Of a stretch of 64,000 nt of DNA, positions 42,584 through 54,162 are shown piece by piece. The notes beneath the pieces are model-generated. The model did not search any database and was not told where the DNA came from. It saw nothing but the letters and a program-made list of their open reading frames with translations. The number at the start of each line of letters is the position of its first letter. Within the stretch, counting starts at the first letter, position 1. Origin of the DNA: Adiantum capillus-veneris (Eukaryota > Streptophyta > Polypodiopsida > Polypodiales > Pteridaceae); the NCBI GenBank assembly GCA_014529385.2, contig CM043968.1, positions 4,379,001-4,443,000 on the forward strand, written 5' to 3'. A program made the position numbers and the translations under genes.

Positions 42584-43764
42584 AAGCCTATTACCCAAGA
42601 CAAAGTATATGAAGATAATTGTTCTTACCAAGATAGTACCCCATTTTGTAGAGGCCACCTTCCTTTTAGGAGAACAAAATCCTTACAATCTTGAGGTGCC
42701 CTTAGTCAAAATTCCAAGCTATCTAAGATAGATCTCACTTGTCCTCCTTGGTTTGTTATGTTACTCTCCTTACAAGACAAATAGTAAAAGCTAATACATC
42801 AAAAATTAGCAAATGAGTAACATTGAGAACTTACACACAAGATTGTTAGATGAATAATTTATAAGAAGTGTGCAAGGGGATTTGGTGCTATCTCCCCGAT
42901 TAAAATAATAATAAAAAGGCACACTTCCTCCTTTACATTAGCGGAGGGGACTTCAAATGATAGAAGTCAGGTTTGGGCTTCCAATGTTAGAAGTGAATTT
43001 ATGGATTATAATGCACTTTCATTCAGTATTGAAGCTCAATGTATGTTATTTAAATTTGGGTAAATGACTCAAAAATAATATCCATGTGGAAAATTCTAGC
43101 AAAGCCCACTAGATAGAGGCTAAGCTAAGAACAAGGGATTTTATACTCACAAAAATATTAGCCTCTAAATTTCAACGAATAACCAATTGCAAGAAGGAAA
43201 TTTTGGTAATGTCTGCAAGTGATTCTTGTTAATGGTAATTGAAAAACTAATCCACTAGTTTTTTTAACTCGAAGAAAGATAGCTCTCACTTTCTTTTTCA
43301 AGTGATGCAAATTACATGAGCAGCTCAAAGACCATCTTAGAGTTACCAAGCATTCTTTGATTTCAATTTTAAGAAACTTACAATGTGTTAAGCAATATTT
43401 ACACCTTGGTGCCTTGTAATATGTTGTCTTTTTATCTTTAGAATTACATCTAAATGATCACACACATACTCTTTTGCAAAGAGTTGTGAACTTGGACTCA
43501 AGAGGATTCCAATGCTTCAATGGAGAGTTGGCAATTTTATGCAACATTTATATGGTGTCATTTATCTTTGGCAAACATGTTGTAGATCACATACATTCAT
43601 TTTCCAAAGTACTATCAGTTATTTCAATACTATAGTAGGCTTATAACTCTACAATTACCAAGGGTTTATAATTTTCACCTTAAAGGGCCAACAATCCAAA
43701 ACCCACATGTGTTCACTTATTACTTACACTTTTTTAACCATGTTGAGATGGTGTCCTTGGTATG

Positions 43765-43815
<51 letters not shown>

Positions 43816-44715
43816 GTGTGGTCGAGGGCTGCAAGATACACTATCGGAGCGAGGAGCTGCCACCACGTGTCAGAAGGAAAGAAAGGGGGGGGGGGGGGGG
43901 GGGGGGGGGGTAGAAACTCAAAGATCGCACCAATGCTTGTTTACAACAAATCCAACTCAAAAATCACACAAATTTTGAGATGGTGTCCTTGGTCCCCTAT
44001 AAATCAAACTCAAAGATCACATCAATACTTGTATCCTCAACATGGTTGGCACGTTTAATATTTTATATGTACTAGAACATAATCTTAGGGTAATGTTTTG
44101 CATGATCTACTAAATGTAAGAGTATTTTATGAACTAGAAAAACCTTTTGTATTTGTTCTTAGCGATTTCTAGTAACAACCTTATCTTTATAGCATTAAAT
44201 GAAGTTGAATTACTACAATGCCCTATGGCAGGAGAGGCTTGGGCTTTGAGAAAATTGTTCTCTCTCAACATTGATGTTACATGAGCTTGTATGAGAATAG
44301 GGCATATCCATCTTGGAGCTTACATGGATCTTGTAACTCCCCTTTGATCAAAATATATCATATGTGGGGATTATAGTAGTAGCATATACATCCACCATTC
44401 TAGATAGACCATAGAGATATGTTTATGAAATAACTTGATTCCTTGCATGCCATGAGAGAGAATACTATAATAAACTTGCTTGCCAAAATTGTGAAACAAT
44501 ATGAGAAAGAAAATTATATATTAGAAGAATTGATGATCTCATTCTTGGATCAATGAAAGTATTTTCAGTCCTACAATATGTAAAATGTTGGGTGCTTGTA
44601 AACTTTGAGTACAAGATTGGTACTGTTTGTATAAGTTAGGGTAAAACTTGAGGTTTCTCCTAAAGCCATGAATCATTAAGCACAATTTGGCACGACTATA
44701 AACTAAACTTCAAAA
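42584..44715. other. AT-rich intergenic sequence with TC run and poly-G run
   Basis: No gene recognised. Contains a TC run (43768-43813) and a G run (43886-43910). A small duplication: GAGATGGTGTCCTTGGT at 43744 and 43977, and AACTCAAAGATC at 43916 and 44008. Confidence 0.45.
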
Positions 44716-47700
44716 TAAAATTTTAAGCAACCAATCCCAGGAGTTGTATTGGTTGATGGATCCCATTGTGAGTACGTGATGAGTGCGTATGTGGTGAAGA
44801 AGGAGAAGAGGAAGACATTGTGTGGGGTGGAGCAGAGTGGCTAGAAGGTGCTCACTCCTTATTCTTCTATGTATGTAAAGAATAAGGTTAGTTGCATCAA
44901 TGGGTAGCCAGACAACGGACGTCCGGCCTGGGGCAAAGACACATCCGCCTTTCATCCCAACAATCTGCCACTTAAAGACGAATGTGTCAAAAAGTGGGTC
45001 ATACTAGCTAAACTATTAGTATGAACAAAAAAATAGGTCGTACTCTCTCAACCTATGCCCACTGGCTCGCTCACTTGAGTTTCATGCAGACACATCGATT
45101 CTAGTGATAGGCAATTGTGTGTATCCATGCTAGATCTTGCATGCAAATCTTGTAGATATCTATGCATTGTATGCATAGCTCCACAATGCATCATGCTAGT
45201 GTCATTGCTCAACTGAAAATCCCTATTGTAACCACTATAGCCGCTAGGGGTCTCCTCGATACTAGTAGGTTGTACTACATAAGATTCCAAAACATTGACA
45301 AAATTTATGCAACGCTGGCTATACTAGCCTCCTTAGTGCTATGTGCATGAACCGCATCCCTGTTGTAACCACTGTAGCTGCTAGGGGTCTCCCCGATACT
45401 AGTAGGTCATACATAAGATTCCAGAATGTCGACAAGATTTATGCAATGCTTGCTGTAAGCCTCCTTAGTGCTATGTGCATAAACCGCATCATCAGGACTA
45501 CTCATCACGTATGAATGTGTCATTGCTGACATTGGGATGGCTACGTCCCTATCATCCATATAGGTGGAACTATGTGTCCTAGCATCACCTAATCAATATC
45601 TAGCACGGGCATATCAAAGAAATCCATGTCCGTCATCTCTTTCTGTGTCTCTAGGGAGAAAACCTGCTCTACCTCTATTCTGCATAGACTCTTACAACAC
45701 CTGATGTGTTTTACAAGAGCAATCTTGCTCCCCGTGTGCCTCTACAAACTCTACTGACATGTCATGCACAACTACATGCTCTCTCTCTTGAGCATACTAG
45801 AGCTCATCTCGTGAATAAGACACGTCTTGTCTCTTGTTCCTCACACGTGAGAGCCCTCAGTGAGACTATGCCATCTCACACCTCATAAACCTACAATGGG
45901 TAGATGATGTAGGACCTAGCTCCGCACGCAATGACTCAATGACCCAATTTCACCTTGAAAGATTGCTCTCAAAGAAGTACTTGTGACACCCACTATCTCT
46001 CAAGCATCTCATTGAGATCAAGCTCAATGCAATCTCGAGAACATAATGTACATGTTGTAGCATTTAAGATGCACCACATGGTAATGACAATCATACATCT
46101 CATGCACCCTCTATGTCATATGTTGATTCGTCAGCTAGATGCACATGACTGAGGCTCCCACTAGAAAAAGTTCTAAACCACACCTAGATGCACACGACCA
46201 AGGCTCCCACTAGCAAAAGTGATAAACCACTCATGACATGATGTGATGTGGAATGTTGCATACTCATATATCCCCACCATTGGGAGTAAGTGTCGTCTCT
46301 TTCAAACTTAAAAGGAAGAGAAACGTGAGAGGTAAATGTGAGATCACTGTCACTAACATACAAGCCACCTCTCTAGTGTGTGTCAAAACCATCTCTACAT
46401 CATGAATACATCTCTATTGCTACCTCATACATCTGAAACATTGACATCTAATGTGCCTTGTGTGACCACAATGCCAATAATGGATGTATCGGCAAGAGCG
46501 AGACCATCATCTCTCATGAATCGGCACTGTTGGCTATGATCTATCACACATAATGGATGTCATATTAGTGAAGAAAAATGCATATGTGTCAAAGTGGGAG
46601 ATCACTTGACCACTATGCTAATTAAGTATGAAACTGCACAAATTCAATGCTATATGCAGTATGTAGTTTGACTAAGCTTTAGCATGGGATGTATAGAAGC
46701 AACATCCAATGTTTGCTCTAAATCAAGGAGAATCCGCACATAAACAAGCACCAAGTGATAATACAATTACAAACAATATCAACAACTCAAAACTGGGATA
46801 AATAGCTCTCAAGTGACCATAAAGCGCATAATCATACACGCAAGTTGTGAGCAAACACTATGATTAAAAAAATCATCCCACAAATAATGTTGTGAATCCA
46901 ATAACTATGTAAATCTAAATGTGTAGGCATGTAGAACCTGTAGCTAGTGACTACCTGTAAACTGTATGCAGTAGACTTACGATCAAAATGTTCGTCGATC
47001 GAAAACAATGCATATGATAAAATCTACTTGTAGCCACTACAAGCATACCATAGATCTCACTCTTGCAAGAGTGGATACAAGAACACTAAGTCCGTGTCTA
47101 AGCTGAAAACATTTGTCAAAATGAGAGTAAATACTCGATCATTGTCAAAATGGGAGTAAATTGACCAATATACCATCATAGTATAAGACTGCAAATACAT
47201 ATAATGTATGGCAAGAATTTGGGAAAAATTTGATAGAGTTTCCCCTGTGTTTTCAGTAGAATCTCAAATGCAACTCAGTCAATCAAAGTGGCATACCAAA
47301 AAAAAGTATAGAAGTATAAAGTAAGCCAACTAGGAGATGCACATAAGCTAGAGACTCAGTCTCTCATCCACATATATCATACACTAGTCAGAAAGACTAA
47401 ACACTCTTCAAACACGATGAAGAGAAGCAAGACAATGTTGTGGGTCGTCACAATCACAAATCCACTTATGGCATACATGCACCATAAGCATGGAAACTGA
47501 GCTCACTCCCATACGAGTGTCTCTTTTGACACTTCATCTCATCCAAATATCTGTATACTCATGAAACTGTCACCTTTGAGCTATCAAAAGCTCAATCTGT
47601 ATTCAAATATGCATACATAGCATAAAATTTGTATAAAATCGTGTTGGAAATACTCTTTGAAGTAACTCACACTATCATACGTGAGCACAATGGCTATGCC

Positions 47701-47844
47701 GCATAAACTGCACTGAAAAGAACGCAACTTTTAAGAAAAATGCATGGAATTTGGCACACTATCTTGTCAGCAGTGTTAAGTATGGAGCCTGATTTATCCG
47801 TTGTAACTTCTAGTCTTAAAAATGCACATTTTTAAGGCCCCCAT
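44716..47844 (-). mobile_element. Decayed non-autonomous copia element
   Basis: 3' LTR start TGTTGGGATGAAAGGC (reverse, ending 44962) with tract AAGTGGCAGAT beside it. Internal traces match the element at 60839-64000: C-terminal VSEPVGIG-stop (45051-45290), the protease region (CTCCCACTAGAAAA..., 46150-46240) and the 5' leader. All frames are broken. Its left part is probably the LTR (44716-44962). It ends at 47844, where a copia LTR in the other orientation begins. Confidence 0.68.
45221..45492. repeat. Tandem duplication of 137 bp
   Basis: Unit 1 (45221-45357) and unit 2 (45358-45492) share TTGTAACCACT, GCTAGGGGTCTCC, GATACTAGTAGGT, CATAAGATTCCA and CCTCCTTAGTGCTATGTGCA in order. It lies inside the decayed copia pol tail. 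Confidence 0.8.
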
Positions 47845-48472
47845 TGTGAGAAGCCATTGTGCGTAAGAAAAATCACTCGTCGAAAAACCAAAAATTCACT
47901 CGTCGGAGTATTCCCTTTTCCACTAGAATATTATGGCTGGACGACGGTCGAAAAGTGATCAAAAAACGGCCGGTCGGTTGGTCAAAAGTCAATGGCTGGT
48001 AGGCTGGGCGGAAGTCTTTGCCCGATGGCTGATTTCTAGGTAGACTCGTCTTCTCAAGGGCGGCCACACATGGGCGCATGGGAGAATTCAAGTCAGACTT
48101 GTCTACACAAGGGCAGCTACACGACTGCCTCTCATGAGAGAGGGCAACCCTTTTGGCCTATAAAAGGAGGCCTCTTCTACACACAAAATGCATTGTGAAG
48201 TTGATGAAGCAAAGTGCATATGAGGTGGTGAGAGTGAAGCAAGGCACGAGCTCTATTAATGGCATAATCCCTCCGTAACCTACTTCTAGTTTGAAGTACT
48301 ATAGCCATTGAATGGCTGCTTTCCCGTGGATGTAGCCCACATTGGGTGAACCACATATATCATAAATGCTCTCTCTCTCTCTCTCTTCTATAATCTCTTA
48401 TGTGTGAAAATTATCTCTTTCCCTTAAGTAAACTACTCTAATATCTACTTAGCTACGCCTTATTTCCTAACA
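47845..48472 (+). repeat. 5' LTR of a truncated copia element
   Basis: TGTGAGAAGCCATTGTGCG ... TTTCCTAACA. TATA box TATAAAAGG at 48159-48167, then a CT-rich leader. Followed by a PBS and gag. No 3' LTR in the window. Confidence 0.82.
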
Positions 48473-48474
48473 AT

Positions 48475-48486
48475 TGGTATAAGAGC
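48475..48486 (+). promoter_or_regulatory. Primer-binding site of the truncated copia element
   Basis: TGGTATAAGAGC, the Met PBS with one mismatch, two bases after the LTR. Confidence 0.87.
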
Positions 48487-48545
48487 AAGGTTTGCTTGTA
48501 GCTAAAGTATCTTAAGGAAAGGATTCCTTGAATTGAGTGGAAGTA

Positions 48546-49503
48546 ATGACGGAGGAAGGTAAGCTCAAGATCGAGAAGTTCAATGGCAAGAATTACCAAC
48601 ATTGAAAGATGTAGATTGAAGACTATCACTACCAGAAGGACCTTTATTTTCTACTAGGCAGTCTTGCAAAGAAGCCCGCAACGATGGTAGATGATGCATG
48701 GATTGTCCTTACCAAAAGGCATTAGGAAAAATTCGGCTAAGCTTGGCATCAATGGTGTCCTTCAATGTTTTAGAGATGAAGATCACAGAGAACTTGATGA
48801 AGTCACTTGACGGCCTCTACGAGAAACCATCTGCATCCAATAAGGTATTTCTCATGAAGCGCTTGTTCAATCTAAAAATGGCAAAGAGTGGTTTAGTTGC
48901 AGAACACCTAAACGACTTTAACACCAACATAAGTCAACTTACATCGGTGAAGGTCAAGTTTGACGACGAAGTGCGAGCCTCCTTATATTATCGTCTCTAC
49001 CGGATAGTTGGGATAGCACTGTAATGGTTGTAAGTAACTATGTCTCTGACCCACAAACTCTTAAGTTTAATGATGTTGTGTGTGTTCTCCTAAGCGAGGA
49101 AATACAAAGGAGAAGCACAAGTGAATTATCAAGTGCTACATTGTCAACAAAAACGAGGGGAAGATAGAAGGAGAGGTTCAAAAACCAAAAGGGTCGTGAT
49201 CGCTCAAGACGGAGCAAGTCACACACAAATTTAATTCTTGAAGGTTGAAACTGCGGCAAGAAGGGCCACATCAAGAAGGATTGTTGGTCCAAGAAGAAGG
49301 AGCTGGAGTCTCAAGACAACAAGCCAACATCAAAGACCAATGTGGCAGGTAAAGTAGAGCAAGATGCTTTAATTCTCTCATTAGACAATGTGTCTAATTC
49401 TTGGATAGGAGACTCCGGGGATTCATTTCATGCGACACTGCACAAACAATATTTCCAAGATTACACCAAAGATAATTTTGGGTATGTATACTTGGAAGAT
49501 GAA
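48546..49503 (+). pseudogene. copia gag-protease start, truncated
   Basis: ATG at 48546: TEEGKLKIEKFNGKNYQ, the usual copia gag opening, then EKPSASNKVFLMKRLFNLKM and AEHLNDFNTNISQLTSVKVK (UBN2-type gag). A knuckle NCGKKGHIKKDC follows whose first Cys codon has changed and is followed by TGA. The protease has D-S-G (IGDSGDSFHATL). The sequence stops within the protease (FGYVYLED) at about 49503, next to gene X2. Stops at about 48604 and 48720, and frameshifts. Confidence 0.82.
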
Positions 49504-49563
49504 GGTTGAGAAAAAAGACAATGAAGGATAAAATAGTAACATGAAATTTAGGATACAGTTTAC

Positions 49564-50637
49564 CTCCTGCTCCTTGTCGTTCTTCTCTCTGTTGCCCTTT
49601 GCATCCAAGTCAATGCTCCCATGCACCACAGATACGACCTTTGGATCATCAGATGGGAGGTTGCATAATGGCATAGGCATCCTAGCAGCCTCAACCTTGG
49701 CTTGCGTGGCTTGGAATTCTTCATCAGCCACGTGCAACTGCTCTGCTGCGAGGACCTCCGCACATACAACTGCAATAGTGTCAGCAACAGAGTCCCCATC
49801 TGGCAAGAGCTTGCTTTCTAGGACATCTGGCGTATTGTCTAAGGGACATTTGGTGCTGTTGCACAACACGCTTAAGCATTCATCCATGCGCAGGCCAAAT
49901 GCTTTCTTCAAATCATGCAGGAACACATACTCCTCCCCATCCACTAACACTGAGGAGAAGCGGCTGATTTCTACCTCTGGGATAGCCACATCCGTCAGTG
50001 TTAGTGGCACTGGAGTGTCACTAGGGCCAGCCGCAACTATGGATTTCTCAACCAGTTCCTCAAGACCCCTTGGGTACTCGAGCCGGTGTGCCTTTCCTTC
50101 CGCTGCAGGGTTCATGGGGATAACCTGTTGCTCCTTGGTGTCCTTGATAAAGGACCCAACCTGAAGGTGTGGTAAGCAAAGTTCCTCCAAATTAGGTTCC
50201 TCGCTCACCAAGAAGATAAATGTTGCGAGCCGAGAAAGGTACTCCACCCCCAACTTGCGCTTCTTGAGCGCTGACACCCTTGGGGCTTGCTCGTCCAAGT
50301 AATGGCCTGCATCGGTTGCAATTTCTTGGAATCGTTGCAACCGCTTGGAGAATGGGCAATCACCTTTGTGTATATAGCGCAAAAGATCGCAAGGCACCCA
50401 AATCCCTACATGTGGGGGGATAGATACAGAATATTTTATGATGTGCTCCTCCATGAACGCAAAAATCTCGGCAAATGCATCCATGTGAAGGGCAACTGTG
50501 GAATCAAGGTCAGGGAGACGAGTAAAAAAGGTGTGGAGGTCCAACTTCCCTTTGTATTTGGTGTCCTCGAGGAAGAGGATGAAGCGTTACAAAGGGGTGG
50601 ATGTGGCTGCAGATGCTGAGCCTGTGGAAGCATCCAT
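49564..50637 (-). pseudogene. Gene X2: unrecognised protein exon with an early in-frame TAA
   Basis: ATG at 50637 (MDASTGSASAATSTPL), then TAA at 50587-50589, then a continuous frame of about 340 codons: RFILFLEDTKYKGKLDLHTF, FFTRLPDLDSTVALHMDAFA, HVGIWVPCDLLRYIHKGDCP, QVGSFIKDTKEQQVIP, EEYVFLHDLKKAFGLRMDEC, and a charged C-terminal part. If translation begins at the internal ATG (50484) the stop is bypassed. A donor-like GAG|GTAAAC at 49564/49563 suggests the exon ends there; the rest of the gene is cut by the copia fragment. No transmembrane segment, no known domain. Same strand as X1, 250 bases downstream of it. Either a decaying host gene or part of an unknown element. Confidence 0.5.
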
Positions 50638-50717
50638 ATCTAGCCTGGGGTGTAGACAGAGAGTGGAGGAGCTCAAGAGTTGCAAAAGTGAAAATAGTGA
50701 ATGAGTTAGGTGGCTCA

Positions 50718-50726
50718 CTTTTTATA
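50718..50726 (-). promoter_or_regulatory. TATA box of gene X2
   Basis: The reverse strand reads TATAAAAAG about 80 bases upstream of the X2 ATG, in the short interval between X1 and X2, which suggests X2 has its own promoter. Confidence 0.5.
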
Positions 50727-50884
50727 ATGGACCCTTTTTTTAAGACATTAAAAAAAAAAGGCACTTTCACCAAAAAATGATCTCTCATCCCAATGTAAAA
50801 AATTATATTCAAAGGCATGATTTGCCGAAGCAAATCATGTTGATTACAGTGGGGATCAGTTTGAACATTGCAAGAGTTACAAAG

Positions 50885-51828
50885 TTATAAGATCGATAGC
50901 ATAGTTCCATCCATTCCCCAGTCCTCCTCGACCTTCAGTTTGTCTTCCATTCTCTTCCCAATCTGCGGACATTCATTACAATAAGCATCCAATGATCGAC
51001 AAACCATGATGTATTGAAAATGTGGTGGAAGGATTCTCACCTTGTGACCTTGTAAACGAAATTGTGCTTGTTGAAGGGCCTCAAAACCCATAATAACCAA
51101 ATGTTCTCGAACATTAATGAGAGTCCAATGCTTGTTCACTTGGACTGCCTCCAAAGCATCGTTGGGCATCTTCACTGCAATGTCAAAGCTTGCAATAGCG
51201 CCGTCTACACTCTATAAGGGAGTCCACACTCCAAGCTTGCAAATCCAACGATCATAGTGAAATCGTATGTACAAGGAGGTGCAGGATTTCAAATAGCGCA
51301 TTCCAATACCTGAAACTCCAACCTTACAACGGTACCGGTCCCCATTGTGCATACCCTCCACAAAATCCCAGTCCTCTTCTAAAAGCCTTCCTAATTCCTC
51401 GTAATGCGCATCTTTACATATAAGCATTGTGGTAGTCTCCACAAATCCAAACTCTTTAAAAATGTGCACAAAACAATGAATAGGCAAACACCAACTCAAG
51501 CCCACAGACCTAAAAGCTTTAGAGTATTTCAAAGAGTTTTGGACATCCATTATCATCTTTTGCTTGAAAGATGCTACCGACCACAAATCTGGCACCGGCC
51601 ACTCCATACTTAATAAGGAAGTTACTTTGATGGGTTCAAGCGTTCCAAACGCTTGTGTAGAAGTAGGGACAATATAGGAGTGAGAATAAAAGAAAATCCT
51701 TCTTTGAACCAGTTTGGTTGGACAAAGATGTGGGAAAATTATTGCTCCAATATCCGCATGTATAGCATTGAATTTGCCAGAGAGACTATGTAGTGGCTGC
51801 TCCTCCACCAATGTGGATGGAAATATGA
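50885..51828 (-). pseudogene. Gene X1, exon 2, with an in-frame TAG
   Basis: Acceptor TATAG|TC at 51829/51828. 314 codons reading FPSTLVEEQPLHSLSGKFNA, IHADIGAIIFPHLCPTKLVQ, SVGLSWCLPIHCFVHIFKEF and GDRYRCKVGVSGIGMRYLKS. A single TAG at 51212-51214 follows GVWTPL. The frame continues SVDGAIASFDIAVKMPNDAL, EAVQVNKHWTLINVREHLVI to TAA at 50885. Phase agrees with exon 1. If the TAG is real the product is about 305 residues, otherwise 415. I do not recognise the family. Confidence 0.5.
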
Positions 51829-51921
51829 CTATAAATGCATGACAAATCTTAAGTATGAATCCATAATAACATTACATTGTGATTTCACACCTAGCTTTGT
51901 ATTCTCAAAACATGTACTTAC

Positions 51922-52225
51922 AATGTGTTGGAAATCGAGGTGGTTGCTGCAAATGCATGGTTGACATTGAGAAAACATGTTGCACAATGGCTACGGTCCC
52001 CTTGTCTTTCTGATTCTTGAAGCCAAGGAGCTTTCCTTTCCAATGAAGATCCAAGTTTGCACGATTCCGCACACGATGAGGGCCAATAGCAGATGGTTGC
52101 ATGTATACCCAAGCACCTTTGGTGAACTCTTGTGGCACCCACTCATCATCTACACCTCTAGTGTTGTGGCATGCAAGTGCTGTGACCTCATCCTTTGGCC
52201 GCCTTTGCGAAGTAGAGTTGGCCAT
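51922..52225 (-). CDS. Gene X1, exon 1
   Basis: The start context ACCATGG is favourable. It encodes MANSTSQRRPKDEVTALA, then WVPQEFTKGAWVYMQPSAIG and LHWKGKLLGFKNQKDKGTVA with IVQHVFSMSTMHLQ. The donor CATT|GTAAGTAC at 51922/51921 is a perfect plant donor, leaving phase 1, which the exon 2 acceptor restores. The middle looks like a small beta-rich domain (BAH or Agenet-like by impression only). No TE enzyme motif. Upstream sequence has a 39-bp tandem duplication (52300-52377). Confidence 0.55.
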
Positions 52226-53309
52226 GGTTGAGCAAAGAAAACTAGGAGGAGGAGAAGGACCTTGCTTGTTGCTACAATGTACAGAGGATAAAGTGATATG
52301 AGAAGGTGGATAACCCTTGCTTGGTGTGGCAATGGGAGGAGAAGGTGGATAACATTTGCTTGGTGTGGCAATGGAAGGTGGTAGGGGAGGAGAAAGGAGC
52401 TTCCTTGCTGCAGCAATGGAGATGGTGTAGAGAGAGAGAGTGTTGGAGTAGAAGATGAGTGTGATGGTTGCAACCAGGGAGGGGTTGGAAAAGGGGGTTC
52501 TAGAGAGAGAAAATCACTTTTTGCCTAAGAACTACTTTTGGGGGAGCTCTGGATAGCAAAAAAAGTTTTTTCAAAAGTTTTTTTAAAATTTTGAATTTTA
52601 GGGTCTTTGGGTGCACGTTTTGACTTTTTGAGGTCAAAAAATGCTTTTTTGACCATAAAATAGTTTTAGGGGGGTTTTAAGAAGATGAATTTGAGTTTTG
52701 AAAAATTTCAAATTTTTGGGATTTTTTCAAAACCGGATCAAAAAGGAGGGAAGTTGGAGGTTCCATATGGCCCACCCACCCACTCATCCCCCCCCCACCC
52801 CACCCCACCTTCTCACTAGGTAAGAGCCCATTTAAGAAGTGTAAGACTACTTTGTCCCCCTACATTTTTGAGGGCATAGAGTGTGTCCACCACCCTCTTC
52901 TCATTGGTTGGCCTCTAATTAACCTTAATCCCAAAGGGCCCCTAGAGGGTTCATATTTTTCCTAATATCTATGGATCTTGTCAGAAAAAGGGCATCTTGT
53001 AGGACTCATCAAAAGGCCATTGTGTTGGCATGATAAGAAGGCCACATAATTGGTAAGATGAATTATGATGATTGTACTTAGGCTCTCATGTAAAGCTACA
53101 AGTAATACAGAAGCCATATGGGTGGGATCGGCCATTCTGAAACTCAATACCATGGCATCGCTATATCTTTTACCCACTTTCTTTAAGTTCATATTTATGC
53201 TCATTAAATTGCCTTTGTGTCTTGATTTAATTATGTTTGACAATGTGTTATGAATCTCTCATTTTGATCAGGCAAGTAGCGGCAACAATCTCAATTTTGT
53301 CACACTTAG
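52226..53309. other. Upstream region of X1 and intergenic sequence
   Basis: Includes a 39-bp tandem pair (GAGAAGGTGGATAAC...GGTGTGGCAATGG, units at 52300 and 52339), T/A-rich homopolymer stretches (52556-52740) and a C/A-rich patch (52777-52808). No gene recognised. Confidence 0.45.
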
Positions 53310-53780
53310 TGATGTGATGAAGGGCAACATAACTTTGAAGATATGCATATGGAGCTTTTGAAGCACACATAAATTGATGATACACTTGTTTTTAACTAGT
53401 CTCACCAATCTTGTTTTGTAGTGACATTGTTAGAGTAAGCTACCAAAGAGTTGATTTGATGAGATTAAGGCTTTCATATCAAGAAGGAACTGTTTCTTAC
53501 CACCCACATGCAATGGAAAATCATCATACTCCCAGGATCCTGACACTGAGAAAGTTTGATGTATCTATTGAATTAAAAGAAATAGCTGACCTTAATGTTA
53601 TATTCTAAAGAGAATATTGAGCAAACTTTTAAGGTCTCAAAAGCAAGCTGTCTAATTTAAAGTGGAGGTATTACAACCACCCAATCATTTCCATCCTCAA
53701 TGTGCCATAGAATTCTTAGGGTTGCTTGTCCTTCCAATAATGTTCCTTATTCAATGTGGCTACGTGATCAAGTTACTAGA
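53310..53780 (+). repeat. Unidentified dispersed repeat or pseudogene, copy 2
   Basis: Shares with 32640-33260, in the same order: ATATGGAGCTTTTGAAGCA, TAAGCTACCAAAGAGTT, TTGATGAGATTAAGGCTTTC, AGTTTGATGT, TTTCCATCCTCAATGTGCCA and GGGTTGCTTG. More diverged, with extra sequence in the middle. No LTR, terminal inverted repeat or A tail seen. Confidence 0.5.
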
Positions 53781-54070
53781 TAAATTGGAAAAGGAGGAAA
53801 ATTGAAGTCCCAACGGATATACCGGTTAAGTGCTTGATAATTTCTATGGTTTTGAACTTCCAAACAATCAATTAGCTGATTCATTAATACATAACAAAAT
53901 TTTCTTTTCCATTTTCTTGATTATGAACTTCTTGAGTCCTCCTCACACTCCATGTATGTGCTCTTCTTGTCTAAACACACATGCTAAACCTACTATTTTT
54001 GACCATTTATCAAATTTCATTGCTTTGATAATGAGGTGAGAAATAGGGCAAACACATACCAATGAGTGTA

Positions 54071-54122
<52 letters not shown>

Positions 54123-54162
54123 TAGATAGATTTTATTATCGTCCTCGGAGGTCAAATATGAC

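Noticed and set aside
44955-47844. Host genes among short frames here
   Set aside because: Position and sequence match the leader, protease and tail of the copia element at 60839-64000.
49541-50164. 207-codon plus-strand frame
   Set aside because: It is the antisense shadow of X2, Ser/Thr-rich because of its codon composition, and lacks splice or promoter support.
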